A stretch of DNA of 64,000 nucleotides from Tenacibaculum ovolyticum DSM 18103 (lineage in GTDB: Bacteria > Bacteroidota > Bacteroidia > Flavobacteriales > Flavobacteriaceae). Location of the stretch: assembly GCF_000430545.1 (NCBI RefSeq), contig NZ_KE387163.1, positions 1 to 64,000 on the forward strand, written 5' to 3'. Shown one piece after another: positions 1-10,124 of the stretch. The notes under the pieces were generated by a model. That model saw only the letters and a program-made list of their open reading frames with translations. It was not told the origin of the DNA and made no database searches. Numbering within the stretch: the stretch's first letter is position 1; every line of letters begins with the position of its first letter. Both the position numbers and the translations under genes were made by a program.

Positions 1-1
1 C

Positions 2-289
2 ACTGATCAAGGTTGGCAATATCAAATGAAACAGTATCAATATTTATTAAAAGAAAAAGGAATTAAACAAAGTATGTCAAGAAAAGGAAATTGTTTAGAT
101 AATGCAATTATTGAAAATTTCTTTGGAATACTAAAATCAGAATTATTCTATTTGAAAAAATACAAGTCAATTGAACAGTTAAAAAAAGAAATTAGTGAGT
201 ATATAATCTATTATAATAACGAAAGAATAAAATCTAATTTAAACAAAATGAGTCCGATAAAATATCGAACTCATCATTATCAAAATTAA
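2..289 (+). CDS. IS3-family transposase OrfB, C-terminal part (cut by window edge)
   Basis: The frame is open from the left edge and reads TDQGWQYQ before the first internal ATG at 26, so only the 3' part of the gene is present. TDQG holds the second Asp and NAIIENFFGILKSE the Glu of the DDE (rve) integrase core. The C-terminal YYNNERI pattern is usual for IS150/IS3-type OrfB proteins. It catalyses cut-and-paste or copy-out transposition of its own element. The element's right end follows at 299-323. Whether the element is intact to the left cannot be seen. Confidence 0.9.
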   Translation, partial: TDQGWQYQMKQYQYLLKEKGIKQSMSRKGNCLDNAIIENFFGILKSELFYLKKYKSIEQLKKEISEYIIYYNNERIKSNLNKMSPIKYRTHHYQN

Positions 290-298
290 TTATAAATT

Positions 299-323
299 TG
301 TCTAAACTTTTGGGTGCACTCTA
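299..323. repeat. Right terminal repeat of the left IS3-type element
   Basis: The sequence TCTAAACTTTTGGGTGCACT just downstream of the transposase stop resembles the reverse complement of the IS150-like end pattern (AGTGCACCCAAAAGTTTAGA). The exact last base is uncertain by one or two positions. It abuts the duplicated gene-end fragment at 324. Confidence 0.55.
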
Positions 324-389
324 AATTGGGGAGTTTTTTATTTATTATAAAATATAGTGATTATTGTACTGTTATAGGGAAAGTAACTT
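324..389. repeat. Direct repeat copy A: fragment of a lipoprotein gene 3' end plus terminator half
   Basis: This 66-bp stretch matches the reconstructed sequence 30889-30914 joined to 32294-32330, with about three mismatches. On the minus strand it encodes the last residues VTFPITVQ and the stop of the lipoprotein gene at 32302-32862, followed by one arm of its terminator. The match stops abruptly at 389. Together with copy B it brackets the whole ~30-kb island. Confidence 0.85.
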
Positions 390-581
390 TTTTCTTTATT
401 AAGTGTGTTTGTATGAGAATGTGCTTTCCTTATTTGAATTTTTATATAAAATAAGATTCTAATATAGGTGTTTAAGATTGCTCATCTTAATAATATCTGT
501 TTTATGTAGGTATTTGTGAGGTAATTTATTAAGGTGTAATATGTTTTGTTAAGGTGTTTTTTTTAAGTGAAAAATTAACAC
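390..581. other. Intergenic stretch without a visible gene
   Basis: This AT-rich spacer lies between the duplicated fragment and the operon promoter. No open frame of credible length or composition and no clear hairpin were seen. Confidence 0.6.
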
Positions 582-589
582 TATTTTTG
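582..589 (+). promoter_or_regulatory. Putative -7 box of the island operon
   Basis: TATTTTTG fits the Bacteroidota -7 consensus TAnnTTTG. No convincing -33 TTG lies at the usual distance. Transcription starting about 6-9 bases downstream would leave the ATG at 598 essentially at the transcript end, which argues for translation from 622. Confidence 0.5.
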
Positions 590-621
590 CATTCGCTATG
601 TATTTAAAACCTTATAAAACT

Positions 622-3600
622 ATGAAAAAAAGTTTACTTTTCTTTTTTTTTATTTTTTCTTTCACTACTTTTTCTTACTGTATTAATAATAACTCTATTC
701 CTATAGATAGTACTTCAATAAAAAAAGAACTATCTAAAGTGTTTTCATTTAATTCAAATGTAAAAGGAGAATTAGATTATAAATATGTAGCCCAAAACTA
801 TTCGTTAAGTGCTAAAGAAGATAGTATTGTAAAGAAAGCTAAAGCACTAATTAATAGTATTGAAAAAACAGGCAGTTATGTTAGTGTCTTAGGTGCAGAT
901 GACATGATAAGTTTACCTATTGGAGTAAAGAAAAAATTTGGAAAATATACGACTACGATGGGAGTTAGTGAAGCTAAATTTTATCCTAATTACACTGAGG
1001 TAACGTTATTTGTAAAATTGGTGATTGCTCAAATTGGTATAAACGGAAAGCAAAGAGAACTTTTTTTTGGAGCTGATAATGTCAAAATTTCACACAAAGG
1101 AGGTATTTATGGAGATATGAATATTTCTCTTTTGGGTGATGTTGCTATACCTATAAATGGTAATAAAGCTTTATTAGAATTAAAAGGTGGTTTTGATATG
1201 AAAACTGGCGCAATAAATAATAAAACGTACATTACTATTGATTGTTCTGGAATTAAGAAAATTGGTGTAGAAGGAGCTGTTGTACTTTCAAGAGAGTTAG
1301 TAGAACCTCTTGAGAAAAATTATACTCCTTTAAAAGATAAAATAGTAAAAGTAAGGGGAGCTTTTAAAACAACCGCTACGGATTGGAATGATATTTTGGC
1401 GGAGGTAGACTTTAATTACCCATTTCAAGTAACAAATAAAAAAGCTAAAGCTGATAAAAAAGGTAATAAAAAAGGTAAAGGTGGCTTAATAATAGATGTG
1501 CAAAATGCTGTTTTTGATTTTAGTGATCTTAGGAATTCAGACAAAGTTAAGTTTCCTAAAAACTACAAAGAGAAATATTTAGTAAAAGGAAATGAACAAT
1601 TATGGAAAGGGATATCTATAGAGAAAGTAAATGTTATTTTACCAGCAGAGTTTCGCAAGAGAAATGAGAGTAATAGAATAGAAATTTTAGCTACAAATTT
1701 TTTAATTGATGGAGAGGGACTTACTGGTGAATTTGGTGTAAAAAACCTTTTAGATATAGAAGATGGAGATGCGTCTGGATGGCAAATTTCAGTAACAGAT
1801 TTATATGCTTCTTTTATGGCAGGTAAATTAACTGGAGCTGGATTTGGTGGACATGTTGGATTACCTACATCAGGAGAAATAACAAGGAAAGACATTATAA
1901 ATCAAACAAAATCTATAAAAGGGTTACGTAAGGCCGCTAAATACACAGCTATAATTGATGTTGGTAATGATGAATATAGTCTAGCTTTAGAACCTATTTC
2001 TAAGGAAGGATTACATTTTCCTGTTTTTATGGCACAGGCGCATTTAAAATCTAACTCTAGTATCACCTTAAAAGTTAAAGATGGTAAATTTAGGCCGAAA
2101 GCAAATTTATATGGTAGTTTAACTATTAAAGGAGGTAGCGGGTCTAGTAAGAAATTAGTTGACTTTAAGGGGGTTACTTTTGAAAACTTACAGTTACAAA
2201 CAGAGTCACCACATATTTCTGTTGATTATATGGGCTATGAGGGAACAGTTAATAAGTTTTCTAATTTCCCTGTAACTATATCAGATGTAAGTGTTACTAC
2301 AAACGATAAAATTGCAGCTCTAAAATTTACCTTAGATGTAAATTTAATGGGGAAAGGTTTTGCAGGGAATACTGATTTAGAGGTGATTGGTAGTTTCGAA
2401 AATAAAGAAAAAATACATACTTGGAAATTTAAAAAAATTAAATTACATAAAATAGAAATAGAGGCTGATCTCGGAAGTGTTAAATTTAGAGGACTGGTTG
2501 ATATAAAAGATAATGACCCAGTTTATGGTAATGGGTTTTATGGTGAATTAGAAGCTGATTTTAATGATATAAATGTAAAAGCAACAGCTTGGTTTGGAAA
2601 AACAGATGTACGATATTGGTATGTAGACGCTTATGCAGATTTATCAGGAATGCCAGCAAAACCAACTATTGGAGTTGTAGAGGTTAATGGTTTTGGTGGG
2701 GGAGCTTATTATCATATGAAAAAAAAATCGATACCACCTAAGTTAGTGTACCAAGGAGAGGTGGATAAAGAAGGAAATGCAATTGCTGTAAAAACTCCGA
2801 AACCACCTTCAGGTATGGATTATGTTCCTGATGCTAAATCAGGTTTAGGGTTTAGAGCTATGGTTGGTTTTGCTTTAGGTAACGAAAAAGCGTTTAACGG
2901 AAAAGTTGGTTTTGAAATGGCTTTTAATAGCCATGGTGGATTAAACCGAATATTCTTCTTTGGAGAAGGACATATTATGAAAGCGATTGATATTCCGTTT
3001 GGAGATAAGTTTAAAGAGAAGCTTACGAAAATGCAAAAGAAAATTAATGATTTCGGAGAACATAATAAAATTATACAAAAATTAAAAGAAACGAATTTAG
3101 TTGAATATAGTAAAGTTTCTTTCCCGCAAGACGGTTTGAGTTTTGATGTAGGTATAGATGCACATTTTTCTATGGAAATGGATTTTGTTAATCATTCTTT
3201 TCATAGTGAAATGGAGGTGTATTTAAATACGCCAGGTGGTATACTTGAAGGTGTGGGAGATAGAGGTAGAGCTGGTTGGGCTGTATTTCATACCGGACCA
3301 GATGGTTGGTATTTGCATATGGGAACTCCAAAAGATCGTATAGGTTTAAAATTTGGTATTGGGGCTTTAAGTGTAAAAGCAACAACTTACTTAATGATTG
3401 GTGATAAAATACCTGGTAGTCCGCCACCACCACAGGCGGTAGCGGATATTTTAGGAGTTAATTTAAATAGTTTAGATTATATGAGAGATCTAAATGCACT
3501 AGGAGACGGTAGAGGTTTTGCTATTGGGATGGATGTAAGTGTGGATACAGGAGATTTAAACTTCTTGATTTTTTATGCGCGCCTTAGGGCAGGAGTTGGT

Positions 3601-5367
3601 TTTGATATAATGATTAAAGATTATGGTGAAACAGCATGTAAAGGGAGTGGGCAAATAGGAATTGACGGATGGTATGCTAATGGCCAGGCATATGCTTATG
3701 TAGAAGGAGAGTTGGGAATTAAAGTTAATCTATGGTTTTACAAAGCCAAAATACCAATATTAAAAGCAGGAGCAGCTTTGTTATTACAAGCTAAATTACC
3801 GAACCCCGCTTGGTTTAGAGGATACTTAGGTGGTCATTATAATGTTTTAGGTTTTATTAGTGGACGATTTAGGTTTAAAATTGAATTGGGTGATGAATGT
3901 GAAGTTATTGGGGGTGCTCCTTTGGGGGGGATGAAAATTATTTCGGGTGTTACACCAAATAACGATGCAAAAGAAATGGACGTTTTTGTAACACCGCAGG
4001 CTGCATTTAATATGAAGATAAACAAGCCTTTTAAGTTAGAAGATGATGAAGGGGTAAAAACATATCGAATTCTATTGGATGAATTTACAGTAACAAAGGA
4101 TGGAAATATTATAGATGGTGAGTTAGAATGGTATGACTCTAACGATGTGGTTAATTTTGTTTCTTTCGATGTTTTACCTCCTAAATCTACAATAAAAGTA
4201 AAAGTAGCAGTTAGTTTTCAAGAATTAAAAAATGATATTTGGGTTACCCTTATGAATAAAGGAAAAAAAGCGCTAGAAATTGAAGAAAGAGTATTTACAA
4301 CGGGAACGGCTCCAGACTATATACCTTTAAAAAATATTGTTTATGCGTACCCAGTAATAGAACAATCTTATTTTTATCAGAAAGAAAGTTCACAAGGGTA
4401 TGTGAAGTTAAAAAAGGGGCAACCTTATTTATTTTCATCAGAAACAAACTTAAAACAAAGAATAAAATATACTAATGAATCGGGGCATATAGTAACAAAT
4501 ACTGTTTTTTATGATAAAGGTAATAGACAAGTTAATTTTAATGTAGGTAAATTAAATAATATTAAAAAGTATACATTAAATATTGTAAGTTATTTAGATG
4601 GTCAAGAAGCTTCAAAAAATGGAGTTACTTATACTTCGCAAACTACAGGACAAGAAGGTAATACTATAAAAATAAAAAATAAAGAGGTGCAAACAGTTGT
4701 AAATAATGATGCTGAAACCGAAATTTTAAAATATAATTTTACAACAAGTAAATATGACACTTTTAAAGAGAAAATAAGAGATAAGAACGTCGTTCAACAT
4801 TACTTAGAACCTATTTATTCAGATGTACACGCAATACAAACAGATGTTAAAAAGTCTGAGAGATTTGGTATAATAGAATTAGAAGGTAACAAATATTCAG
4901 GTAATGAAGCATTAATTGCAGTAGAAGCAACTTTAGAAGATTCTTATTATAAAGATAGAATACATCAGTTAATTTATGATAAATACCCGTTAGAAAATGA
5001 GTTTACTGTAAATAGAAATATAAGTGATTTAGGTATTCCTCCTAAAAAAGCAGTCGATATTTTAACATGGTACATACCATATTTAAGAGATAAACCTACT
5101 TTTTCTTTATTAGATTCAAGAATACCATTTAGATATAATTTGCCATATCATTATAAAAAAGATTTTATTGACATACAATACAAGGTTGTAAATAAGTATT
5201 TGAATTATCCTAGTCAATACTCAACACAGATACAAAAATATAACTATATAATTAATGGTATTTTTCCTGCTATAAGAAAAGGTAAATATAAAGTGAAAAT
5301 GCAGTATGTAATGCCAGGGAAAGTTTTAGGAACTAATGCTATCTTTAAATATAAAAACCCTTTTTAA
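622..5367 (+). CDS. Giant secreted beta-rich protein of unknown function, first gene of island operon
   Basis: The 1581-aa product has a signal peptide (MKKSLLFFFFIFSF..., ending near YC at residues 19-20). I chose the ATG at 622 because an in-frame ATG at 598 would precede the signal peptide by eight residues and falls at the predicted transcription start. I recognise no catalytic domain. Residues ~50-950 alternate short hydrophobic strands and Gly/Asp turns, in long runs of the type DLGSVKFRGLVDI, suggesting a repetitive beta-sheet or barrel. A Gly- and Tyr-rich middle (residues ~690-1130) precedes a globular C-terminal third. It lacks a T9SS sorting tail. It overlaps the next gene by one base (TAATG), implying co-expression. 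I infer a surface or outer-membrane partner of the adhesin and toxin encoded downstream. Confidence 0.8.
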   Translation: MKKSLLFFFFIFSFTTFSYCINNNSIPIDSTSIKKELSKVFSFNSNVKGELDYKYVAQNYSLSAKEDSIVKKAKALINSIEKTGSYVSVLGADDMISLPIGVKKKFGKYTTTMGVSEAKFYPNYTEVTLFVKLVIAQIGINGKQRELFFGADNVKISHKGGIYGDMNISLLGDVAIPINGNKALLELKGGFDMKTGAINNKTYITIDCSGIKKIGVEGAVVLSRELVEPLEKNYTPLKDKIVKVRGAFKTTATDWNDILAEVDFNYPFQVTNKKAKADKKGNKKGKGGLIIDVQNAVFDFSDLRNSDKVKFPKNYKEKYLVKGNEQLWKGISIEKVNVILPAEFRKRNESNRIEILATNFLIDGEGLTGEFGVKNLLDIEDGDASGWQISVTDLYASFMAGKLTGAGFGGHVGLPTSGEITRKDIINQTKSIKGLRKAAKYTAIIDVGNDEYSLALEPISKEGLHFPVFMAQAHLKSNSSITLKVKDGKFRPKANLYGSLTIKGGSGSSKKLVDFKGVTFENLQLQTESPHISVDYMGYEGTVNKFSNFPVTISDVSVTTNDKIAALKFTLDVNLMGKGFAGNTDLEVIGSFENKEKIHTWKFKKIKLHKIEIEADLGSVKFRGLVDIKDNDPVYGNGFYGELEADFNDINVKATAWFGKTDVRYWYVDAYADLSGMPAKPTIGVVEVNGFGGGAYYHMKKKSIPPKLVYQGEVDKEGNAIAVKTPKPPSGMDYVPDAKSGLGFRAMVGFALGNEKAFNGKVGFEMAFNSHGGLNRIFFFGEGHIMKAIDIPFGDKFKEKLTKMQKKINDFGEHNKIIQKLKETNLVEYSKVSFPQDGLSFDVGIDAHFSMEMDFVNHSFHSEMEVYLNTPGGILEGVGDRGRAGWAVFHTGPDGWYLHMGTPKDRIGLKFGIGALSVKATTYLMIGDKIPGSPPPPQAVADILGVNLNSLDYMRDLNALGDGRGFAIGMDVSVDTGDLNFLIFYARLRAGVGFDIMIKDYGETACKGSGQIGIDGWYANGQAYAYVEGELGIKVNLWFYKAKIPILKAGAALLLQAKLPNPAWFRGYLGGHYNVLGFISGRFRFKIELGDECEVIGGAPLGGMKIISGVTPNNDAKEMDVFVTPQAAFNMKINKPFKLEDDEGVKTYRILLDEFTVTKDGNIIDGELEWYDSNDVVNFVSFDVLPPKSTIKVKVAVSFQELKNDIWVTLMNKGKKALEIEERVFTTGTAPDYIPLKNIVYAYPVIEQSYFYQKESSQGYVKLKKGQPYLFSSETNLKQRIKYTNESGHIVTNTVFYDKGNRQVNFNVGKLNNIKKYTLNIVSYLDGQEASKNGVTYTSQTTGQEGNTIKIKNKEVQTVVNNDAETEILKYNFTTSKYDTFKEKIRDKNVVQHYLEPIYSDVHAIQTDVKKSERFGIIELEGNKYSGNEALIAVEATLEDSYYKDRIHQLIYDKYPLENEFTVNRNISDLGIPPKKAVDILTWYIPYLRDKPTFSLLDSRIPFRYNLPYHYKKDFIDIQYKVVNKYLNYPSQYSTQIQKYNYIINGIFPAIRKGKYKVKMQYVMPGKVLGTNAIFKYKNPF

Positions 5368-7460
5368 TGTTATTTTATAAAAAAGAAAAAAATATTTTAT
5401 TGTTGATTTTTATGTTGTTAGTTCAGCTGGGGTTTTCTCAAAAATCTTCTGATAAAAATGAAATTATGGTTTTGGCAAGGCCACAAACTAGTAATAAAAT
5501 AATGATACGATGGGCACCAACAACACCAATTTCTTTTAGGAAATTGAGTAAATATGGTTATAAAATTAAACGATATACAATTAGTATAGCTGGTCAATCA
5601 CTATCGAAACCTATAGAAAAAGACTTAGGTGTTTTTAAACCAGCACAAAAAGAAGAATGGTTAAAAATAATGAAGACTAATAGCAATGCAGCGGTATTAG
5701 CGCAATCATTATTTGGTGAAAGTTTTAATGTAGAAGGAGTAGGGTCATTACAAGGCATAATTAATATGTCTCAAGAACAAGAACAACGTTTTACTTGGGG
5801 GTTGTATGCGGCAGATCAAGATTTTAAAGTAGCACAACTTGGAGGTTTAGGATTTGAAGATGTTAATGTAAAAGCTACAGAAAAATATGTTTACAAAGTT
5901 TATTCTTTGGTACCAAAGAATGAGATGTATATAAAGGATGGTGGTGTCTTTGTAGGATTACAAGACTATACTAAATTGCCTAAACCAGTAGATTTGGCAG
6001 CTATTTTTACAGATAAAAAAGTAATGTTAAATTGGAATTATGCAATTTATAAGCGAGAGTATAATAGTTACTTTATAGAGCGTTCAGAAGATGGGAAATT
6101 GTTTAGTAAAGTTAATAAATTGCCTTATACAACACTAAATAGTGGAGGGAAAACTAATAGTAAAAGAATTTATTATATCGATTCTATAGTAAATAACAAA
6201 ACATACTATTATAGAGTAAAAGGTAGAACACCTTTTGGTGAATTAAGTCCAGCATCAGAAGTGATTTCAGGAAAAGCGGTGAAAGTTTTAGCCTATGTAC
6301 CAAGAATAAAGACAAAAGAAGTCGTTAATGAAAATAAAAGTGTACTCCTTAAATGGGAATTTTTAAAAGAAGGGAATAAATTTATAAAGGGATTTGAACT
6401 GAATAAAAGTAATAAGGCAGATGGAAATTACAAAACAGTAATTAGAAATATACCTATTAAAACTAGAAAAATACAATACGATAAATTAGATCCTACAAAT
6501 TATTTTACAATTACTGCCATTGGTAAACAAGGTAATAGTAGAACCTCATACCCTGTATTGGTTCAACCTGTAGATTCTATACCACCAGTAAAGCCAGTAG
6601 GATTAGAAGGTAAAGTAGATAGTTTGGGGGGTGTTACTTTAAATTGGAAAGCAAATGTAGAGCCAGATATGTTGGGTTATAGAATATTTAAAGGAAATAA
6701 TAAAAACGAAGAATACAGTCAGGTAACAGTAAAGCCACATGTAGCAACTACATTTTATGATAGTGTATCGGTTAAAAGCCTTAATACTAAAGTGTATTAT
6801 AAAGTAGTAGCGGTAGATAAACGTTTTAACATGTCTAAATATTCGGATATTTTAACATTAAAGAAGCCTGATTTTATACCGCCAGCTCCCCCTGTTATAA
6901 CAACTTATAAAGTCAGCAAAGAAAATGTGTATTTAACATGGGCAAATAGCCAAAGTAATGATGTTGAAAGACACGAAGTTTATAGAAAAATTAGAGACAG
7001 TATTAACTATAATTTGATTGCAACTTTGCCCAAAGATTCTCTTAAAATTGAATATACAGATTGGCAAGATTCCAATGTAGAAGGGGCAACGGATTATAAT
7101 TACCTGATAAAAGCGGTAGATGAAAGTAATTTAAAATCTATAAATAACAAATCAATAACTATTGAAGTACCAAGGTTTAATCTTTTAAGTGGTGTTAAAA
7201 ATATTGGGAGTTATGTAGATAAACAAAATGGATTCATAGAATTGTTTTGGAAAGTGATAGATGAAAAGGCTATTGTTGAAATTATGATATATAAAGGTAG
7301 TAAAAATGATAAAATGTCTTTACTAAGAAATGTGTTACCAACAATGAATAGAATTGTAGATGAAGATGTAAAACCTAATAATATATATAATTATATTTTT
7401 AGGCCTGTTTTTATTGATGGTAGCTTAGGTGCAATCAAAAAAATTGAAGTGAAATTTTAA
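5367..7460 (+). CDS. Secreted fibronectin type III repeat protein
   Basis: The 697-aa product has a signal peptide (hydrophobic core ILLLIFMLLVQLGF, cleavage near FSQ). After a ~200-aa N-terminal region come about four FN3-like modules: roughly residues 205-305 (LNWNYAIY...YYYRVKGRTPFGELSPASE), 315-405, 410-510 (VTLNWKANVEPDMLGYRIF...YYKVVAVDK) and 512-605 (VYLTWANS...YLIKAVDESN). A degenerate last module follows. FN3 modules are extracellular spacers and adhesion units. No sorting tail and no enzyme motif is visible. The start overlaps the previous stop (TAATG) and the next gene begins 10 nt downstream, so this is an operon-internal gene and probably a structural partner of the surface complex. 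Confidence 0.85.
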   Translation: MLFYKKEKNILLLIFMLLVQLGFSQKSSDKNEIMVLARPQTSNKIMIRWAPTTPISFRKLSKYGYKIKRYTISIAGQSLSKPIEKDLGVFKPAQKEEWLKIMKTNSNAAVLAQSLFGESFNVEGVGSLQGIINMSQEQEQRFTWGLYAADQDFKVAQLGGLGFEDVNVKATEKYVYKVYSLVPKNEMYIKDGGVFVGLQDYTKLPKPVDLAAIFTDKKVMLNWNYAIYKREYNSYFIERSEDGKLFSKVNKLPYTTLNSGGKTNSKRIYYIDSIVNNKTYYYRVKGRTPFGELSPASEVISGKAVKVLAYVPRIKTKEVVNENKSVLLKWEFLKEGNKFIKGFELNKSNKADGNYKTVIRNIPIKTRKIQYDKLDPTNYFTITAIGKQGNSRTSYPVLVQPVDSIPPVKPVGLEGKVDSLGGVTLNWKANVEPDMLGYRIFKGNNKNEEYSQVTVKPHVATTFYDSVSVKSLNTKVYYKVVAVDKRFNMSKYSDILTLKKPDFIPPAPPVITTYKVSKENVYLTWANSQSNDVERHEVYRKIRDSINYNLIATLPKDSLKIEYTDWQDSNVEGATDYNYLIKAVDESNLKSINNKSITIEVPRFNLLSGVKNIGSYVDKQNGFIELFWKVIDEKAIVEIMIYKGSKNDKMSLLRNVLPTMNRIVDEDVKPNNIYNYIFRPVFIDGSLGAIKKIEVKF

Positions 7461-7470
7461 TTATAAATTT

Positions 7471-8769
7471 ATGAATATAAAAATAATTTATACTTTCTTT
7501 TTGCTAATATATTTTGCTGGTTTTTCTCAATCTGAGTTGTATGTTTTAAATTCATCAACAGAAGGATATTCAAGTAGATATGACAATTCTTGGTACAGTT
7601 TGTCTTATTATAAAGGGAAATATAATTTAGTAGATACATCAGTTGATATAAAATTAGATTATATTCATTTTTATAATGATGATCCTAGTAATGATTGTGG
7701 AGGTCCATGTGGGCAATATCTTGATCATTGTGATGGGATTGAGTTTTTTAATAATATTATTTTTTTTGATAAGATAGAGGTGGAAGCCGAAATTGAGCCG
7801 TTTAGTTGTTTACCTTTAAGTTATCATGCCGTTTTATTACCAAAAATAAAAGCTCCAATAGATAGACGATGTGAAAAACAAGAATTATTCCTTCAACATT
7901 CGGATGGAGTTAATCATGATATAAAGGGTATAGTTTGGGAGTATATGAATGCTTCTAATCGTTGGGAGACTCTTCCTAATTTTCAAGATAGATATCCATT
8001 AAATGTAAGTTTATTAGAAGTTTTTGGGAATGATTGGCGTAATCAATTCACAGGTAACCTGCAATTACGATTTAAATTTACAGCACCTTTTACTAGTGAA
8101 GTTATATATTCTATTCAGAATTATACAATTCAATTAACAGAATGTTCACCTGGATTGGTTGGTATTCCTATTCCTCAAAAAACTACATGTAATTATAAAG
8201 AAGATGGGGGATTTACTTTTACTATAGATAGAGATTTAGCACCTAATGAAAAGTTAATAGCTACATTATATTATGAATTTTTACCTAATAATTATGACAT
8301 TCCACAAAATGGTCAAGAAGAAATAACAAGTTTAGTAGATAACTTGAATAGAACATATAGCTATACTTGGAAAGGAAAGTTACCATCAGGAAAATTTAAA
8401 CTTAAATATCAAACGTTAAAAGGTACGGGTACAATTAGTCCAACTGATCCTAGTTGGGCAAGTCTTGAGTTTCCAAAACCAGATAATCCATTTATAATAT
8501 TACCAGCAGAAAAAGTGAATTTTACAGCAACTAAATTTAGTAATGAAACTTGTGTTGGTGCGAAAAACGGAAAAATAAAATTAGATATTACTAGTGGAGA
8601 AACAAGTAAGTATAAATATATAATTTACGAAGTTAATGGTACTAGTGTAACCCTTTATAGAAATTGGACAACCTTTACAGGGCCAACTACCATTATTGAT
8701 AATTTAGAAAAAAAGACTGAATACAGAATAAAAGTACAAGACACTAAAAAATGTTTTGCAAGAAAATAA
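7471..8769 (+). CDS. Short SprB-type surface protein, paralog 1
   Basis: The 432-aa product has a signal peptide (IIYTFFLLIYFAGFSQ). Residues ~20-220 are unique to this paralog. Residues ~225-335 carry a module marked by TTCNYKEDGGFTFTIDRDL, shared with the proteins at 8781, 25115 and 26658. Residues ~350-432 form a SprB-like repeat (ETCVGAKNGKIKLDI ... YRIKVQDTKKCFARK). The protein stops just after the conserved DxxxC position, where SprB repeats normally continue with a final strand ending in a Pro. Its last ~260 nt are nearly identical to the end of the next gene. It lies 10 nt after the FN3 gene. I infer a surface adhesin subunit; its partner is unknown. Confidence 0.85.
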   Translation: MNIKIIYTFFLLIYFAGFSQSELYVLNSSTEGYSSRYDNSWYSLSYYKGKYNLVDTSVDIKLDYIHFYNDDPSNDCGGPCGQYLDHCDGIEFFNNIIFFDKIEVEAEIEPFSCLPLSYHAVLLPKIKAPIDRRCEKQELFLQHSDGVNHDIKGIVWEYMNASNRWETLPNFQDRYPLNVSLLEVFGNDWRNQFTGNLQLRFKFTAPFTSEVIYSIQNYTIQLTECSPGLVGIPIPQKTTCNYKEDGGFTFTIDRDLAPNEKLIATLYYEFLPNNYDIPQNGQEEITSLVDNLNRTYSYTWKGKLPSGKFKLKYQTLKGTGTISPTDPSWASLEFPKPDNPFIILPAEKVNFTATKFSNETCVGAKNGKIKLDITSGETSKYKYIIYEVNGTSVTLYRNWTTFTGPTTIIDNLEKKTEYRIKVQDTKKCFARK

Positions 8770-8819
8770 ATAAGTTAGCTATGATCAAAAAAATAATTTC
8801 TTTTTTATGTATGCTTTTC
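8503..8819 (+). repeat. Direct repeat R1 across a gene junction
   Basis: The ~317-bp unit covers the C-terminal SprB-like codons of the 7471 gene, the junction TAAGTTAGCTATG, and the signal-peptide codons of the following gene. It matches 9855-10170 with an offset of 1352 bp and few differences. Confidence 0.85.
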
Positions 8820-10124
8820 GTGTTAATGTTCTTAACAAAAATGCAAGCCCAGGTTACTAACTATGGTTATTTAGTAGAAACAAATGTTACTGGTTATTTG
8901 CATGCTAATGATGGTAGTATGTATGTATCTTCAAATGTTGGATTTATTGGATCAACAAGTTTCTTTGCAGGTCCTTCAACCGTAGGTAATGTGTATTTTA
9001 ATTTTATGCCTATTCAAGATAATTTTACTGAAGTAACAATAAAAGTTAATAATACAGCTATTGGTCTTGGTCGCTTCCGAGATTGTGATTATAATAGACA
9101 ACGAACTGTATTAAAAGCTAATTTTAATAATGGTATTTTATATTTTAGTGGTTGTAGTTTCAGTCAGAAGGTGTATCCTCTTCATATTATTGATGAACTT
9201 GCAATAGGTGATAATACAGTATGTGCTAGAAACACACTAGAATTAAGCGGTGGTTATGATTGGCAATATTATATAGGTAGTAAAACGAGCCCTTCAGATG
9301 GTGATTGGAAAGATTATGCAAGTGCAGTTACAAATATTAGTGTAAATGTAGGCGATTTATATGCTGCAGAGGGTATAAGTATTATTGACCTTGCTCCAAC
9401 TGCACCACAAAGATCTTTAAAAATTAGAACAGGACATAAAGTTAGTAATAGGTATGTATCTGCTAAAACATATCAAGTATCAGACTGTTCACCAGAATTT
9501 AAGGGGTATTATAATAAAACAAAAACATCATGTGTGTATAATAGTGATGGTAGAATTTCACTAAACTTAGGGCGTGACATAGATACAGCAACTGACGAAA
9601 AACTGGTAGTTACTTTATTTAAAGAAGATTTAGTTAATGGAAATTTATTGATGGGACAAAGCTCTATAGAGACCAATTTAGTCAATAATGGAGGAAGTAA
9701 ATACGGTTTTGTTTGGCCTTTCGATATTGATACAGGTAAGTATTTTTTTAAATACCAATCAATAAATAAAAGCTCGGTTTTACCTAACCCTTTACCACAT
9801 CCGAGTGATAATTATTGGAAATCACTGGTTGAAACTCCAGTCTTTGAAATATTTCCAGCAAAAAACGTGAATTTTACTGCAATTAAATTTAGTGATGAAA
9901 CTTGTGTTGGTGCAAAAAACGGGAAAATAAAATTAGACATTACTAGTGGAGAAACAAGTAAGTATAAATATATAATTTATGAAGTTAATGGTACCAGTGT
10001 AACCCTTTATAGAAATTGGACAACTTTTACAGGACCAACTACCATTATTGAGAATTTAGACAAAAAGACTGAATATAGAATAAAAGTACAAGACACTAAA
10101 GGATGTTTTGCTAGAAAAAATTAA
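8781..10124 (+). CDS. Short SprB-type surface protein, paralog 2
   Basis: The 447-aa product starts at ATG 8781. An in-frame ATG at 8751 lies inside the previous gene and would add ten residues before the signal peptide (KKIISFLCMLFVLMFLTKMQAQ). The N-terminal ~210 residues differ from paralog 1. Residues ~235-345 share the TSCVYNSDGRISLNLGRD module. Residues ~364-447 are almost identical to the end of paralog 1 and stop at the same point in the SprB-like fold (TKGCFARKN). The signal peptide closely resembles that of the adhesin downstream. The gene sits between two copies of a direct repeat and looks like an inserted or duplicated cassette. Confidence 0.85.
   Translation: MIKKIISFLCMLFVLMFLTKMQAQVTNYGYLVETNVTGYLHANDGSMYVSSNVGFIGSTSFFAGPSTVGNVYFNFMPIQDNFTEVTIKVNNTAIGLGRFRDCDYNRQRTVLKANFNNGILYFSGCSFSQKVYPLHIIDELAIGDNTVCARNTLELSGGYDWQYYIGSKTSPSDGDWKDYASAVTNISVNVGDLYAAEGISIIDLAPTAPQRSLKIRTGHKVSNRYVSAKTYQVSDCSPEFKGYYNKTKTSCVYNSDGRISLNLGRDIDTATDEKLVVTLFKEDLVNGNLLMGQSSIETNLVNNGGSKYGFVWPFDIDTGKYFFKYQSINKSSVLPNPLPHPSDNYWKSLVETPVFEIFPAKNVNFTAIKFSDETCVGAKNGKIKLDITSGETSKYKYIIYEVNGTSVTLYRNWTTFTGPTTIIENLDKKTEYRIKVQDTKGCFARKN

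Noticed and set aside
598..621. ATG at 598 as the start of the giant protein
   Set aside because: It would put eight residues before a clear signal peptide and coincides with the expected transcription start behind the -7 box at 582.
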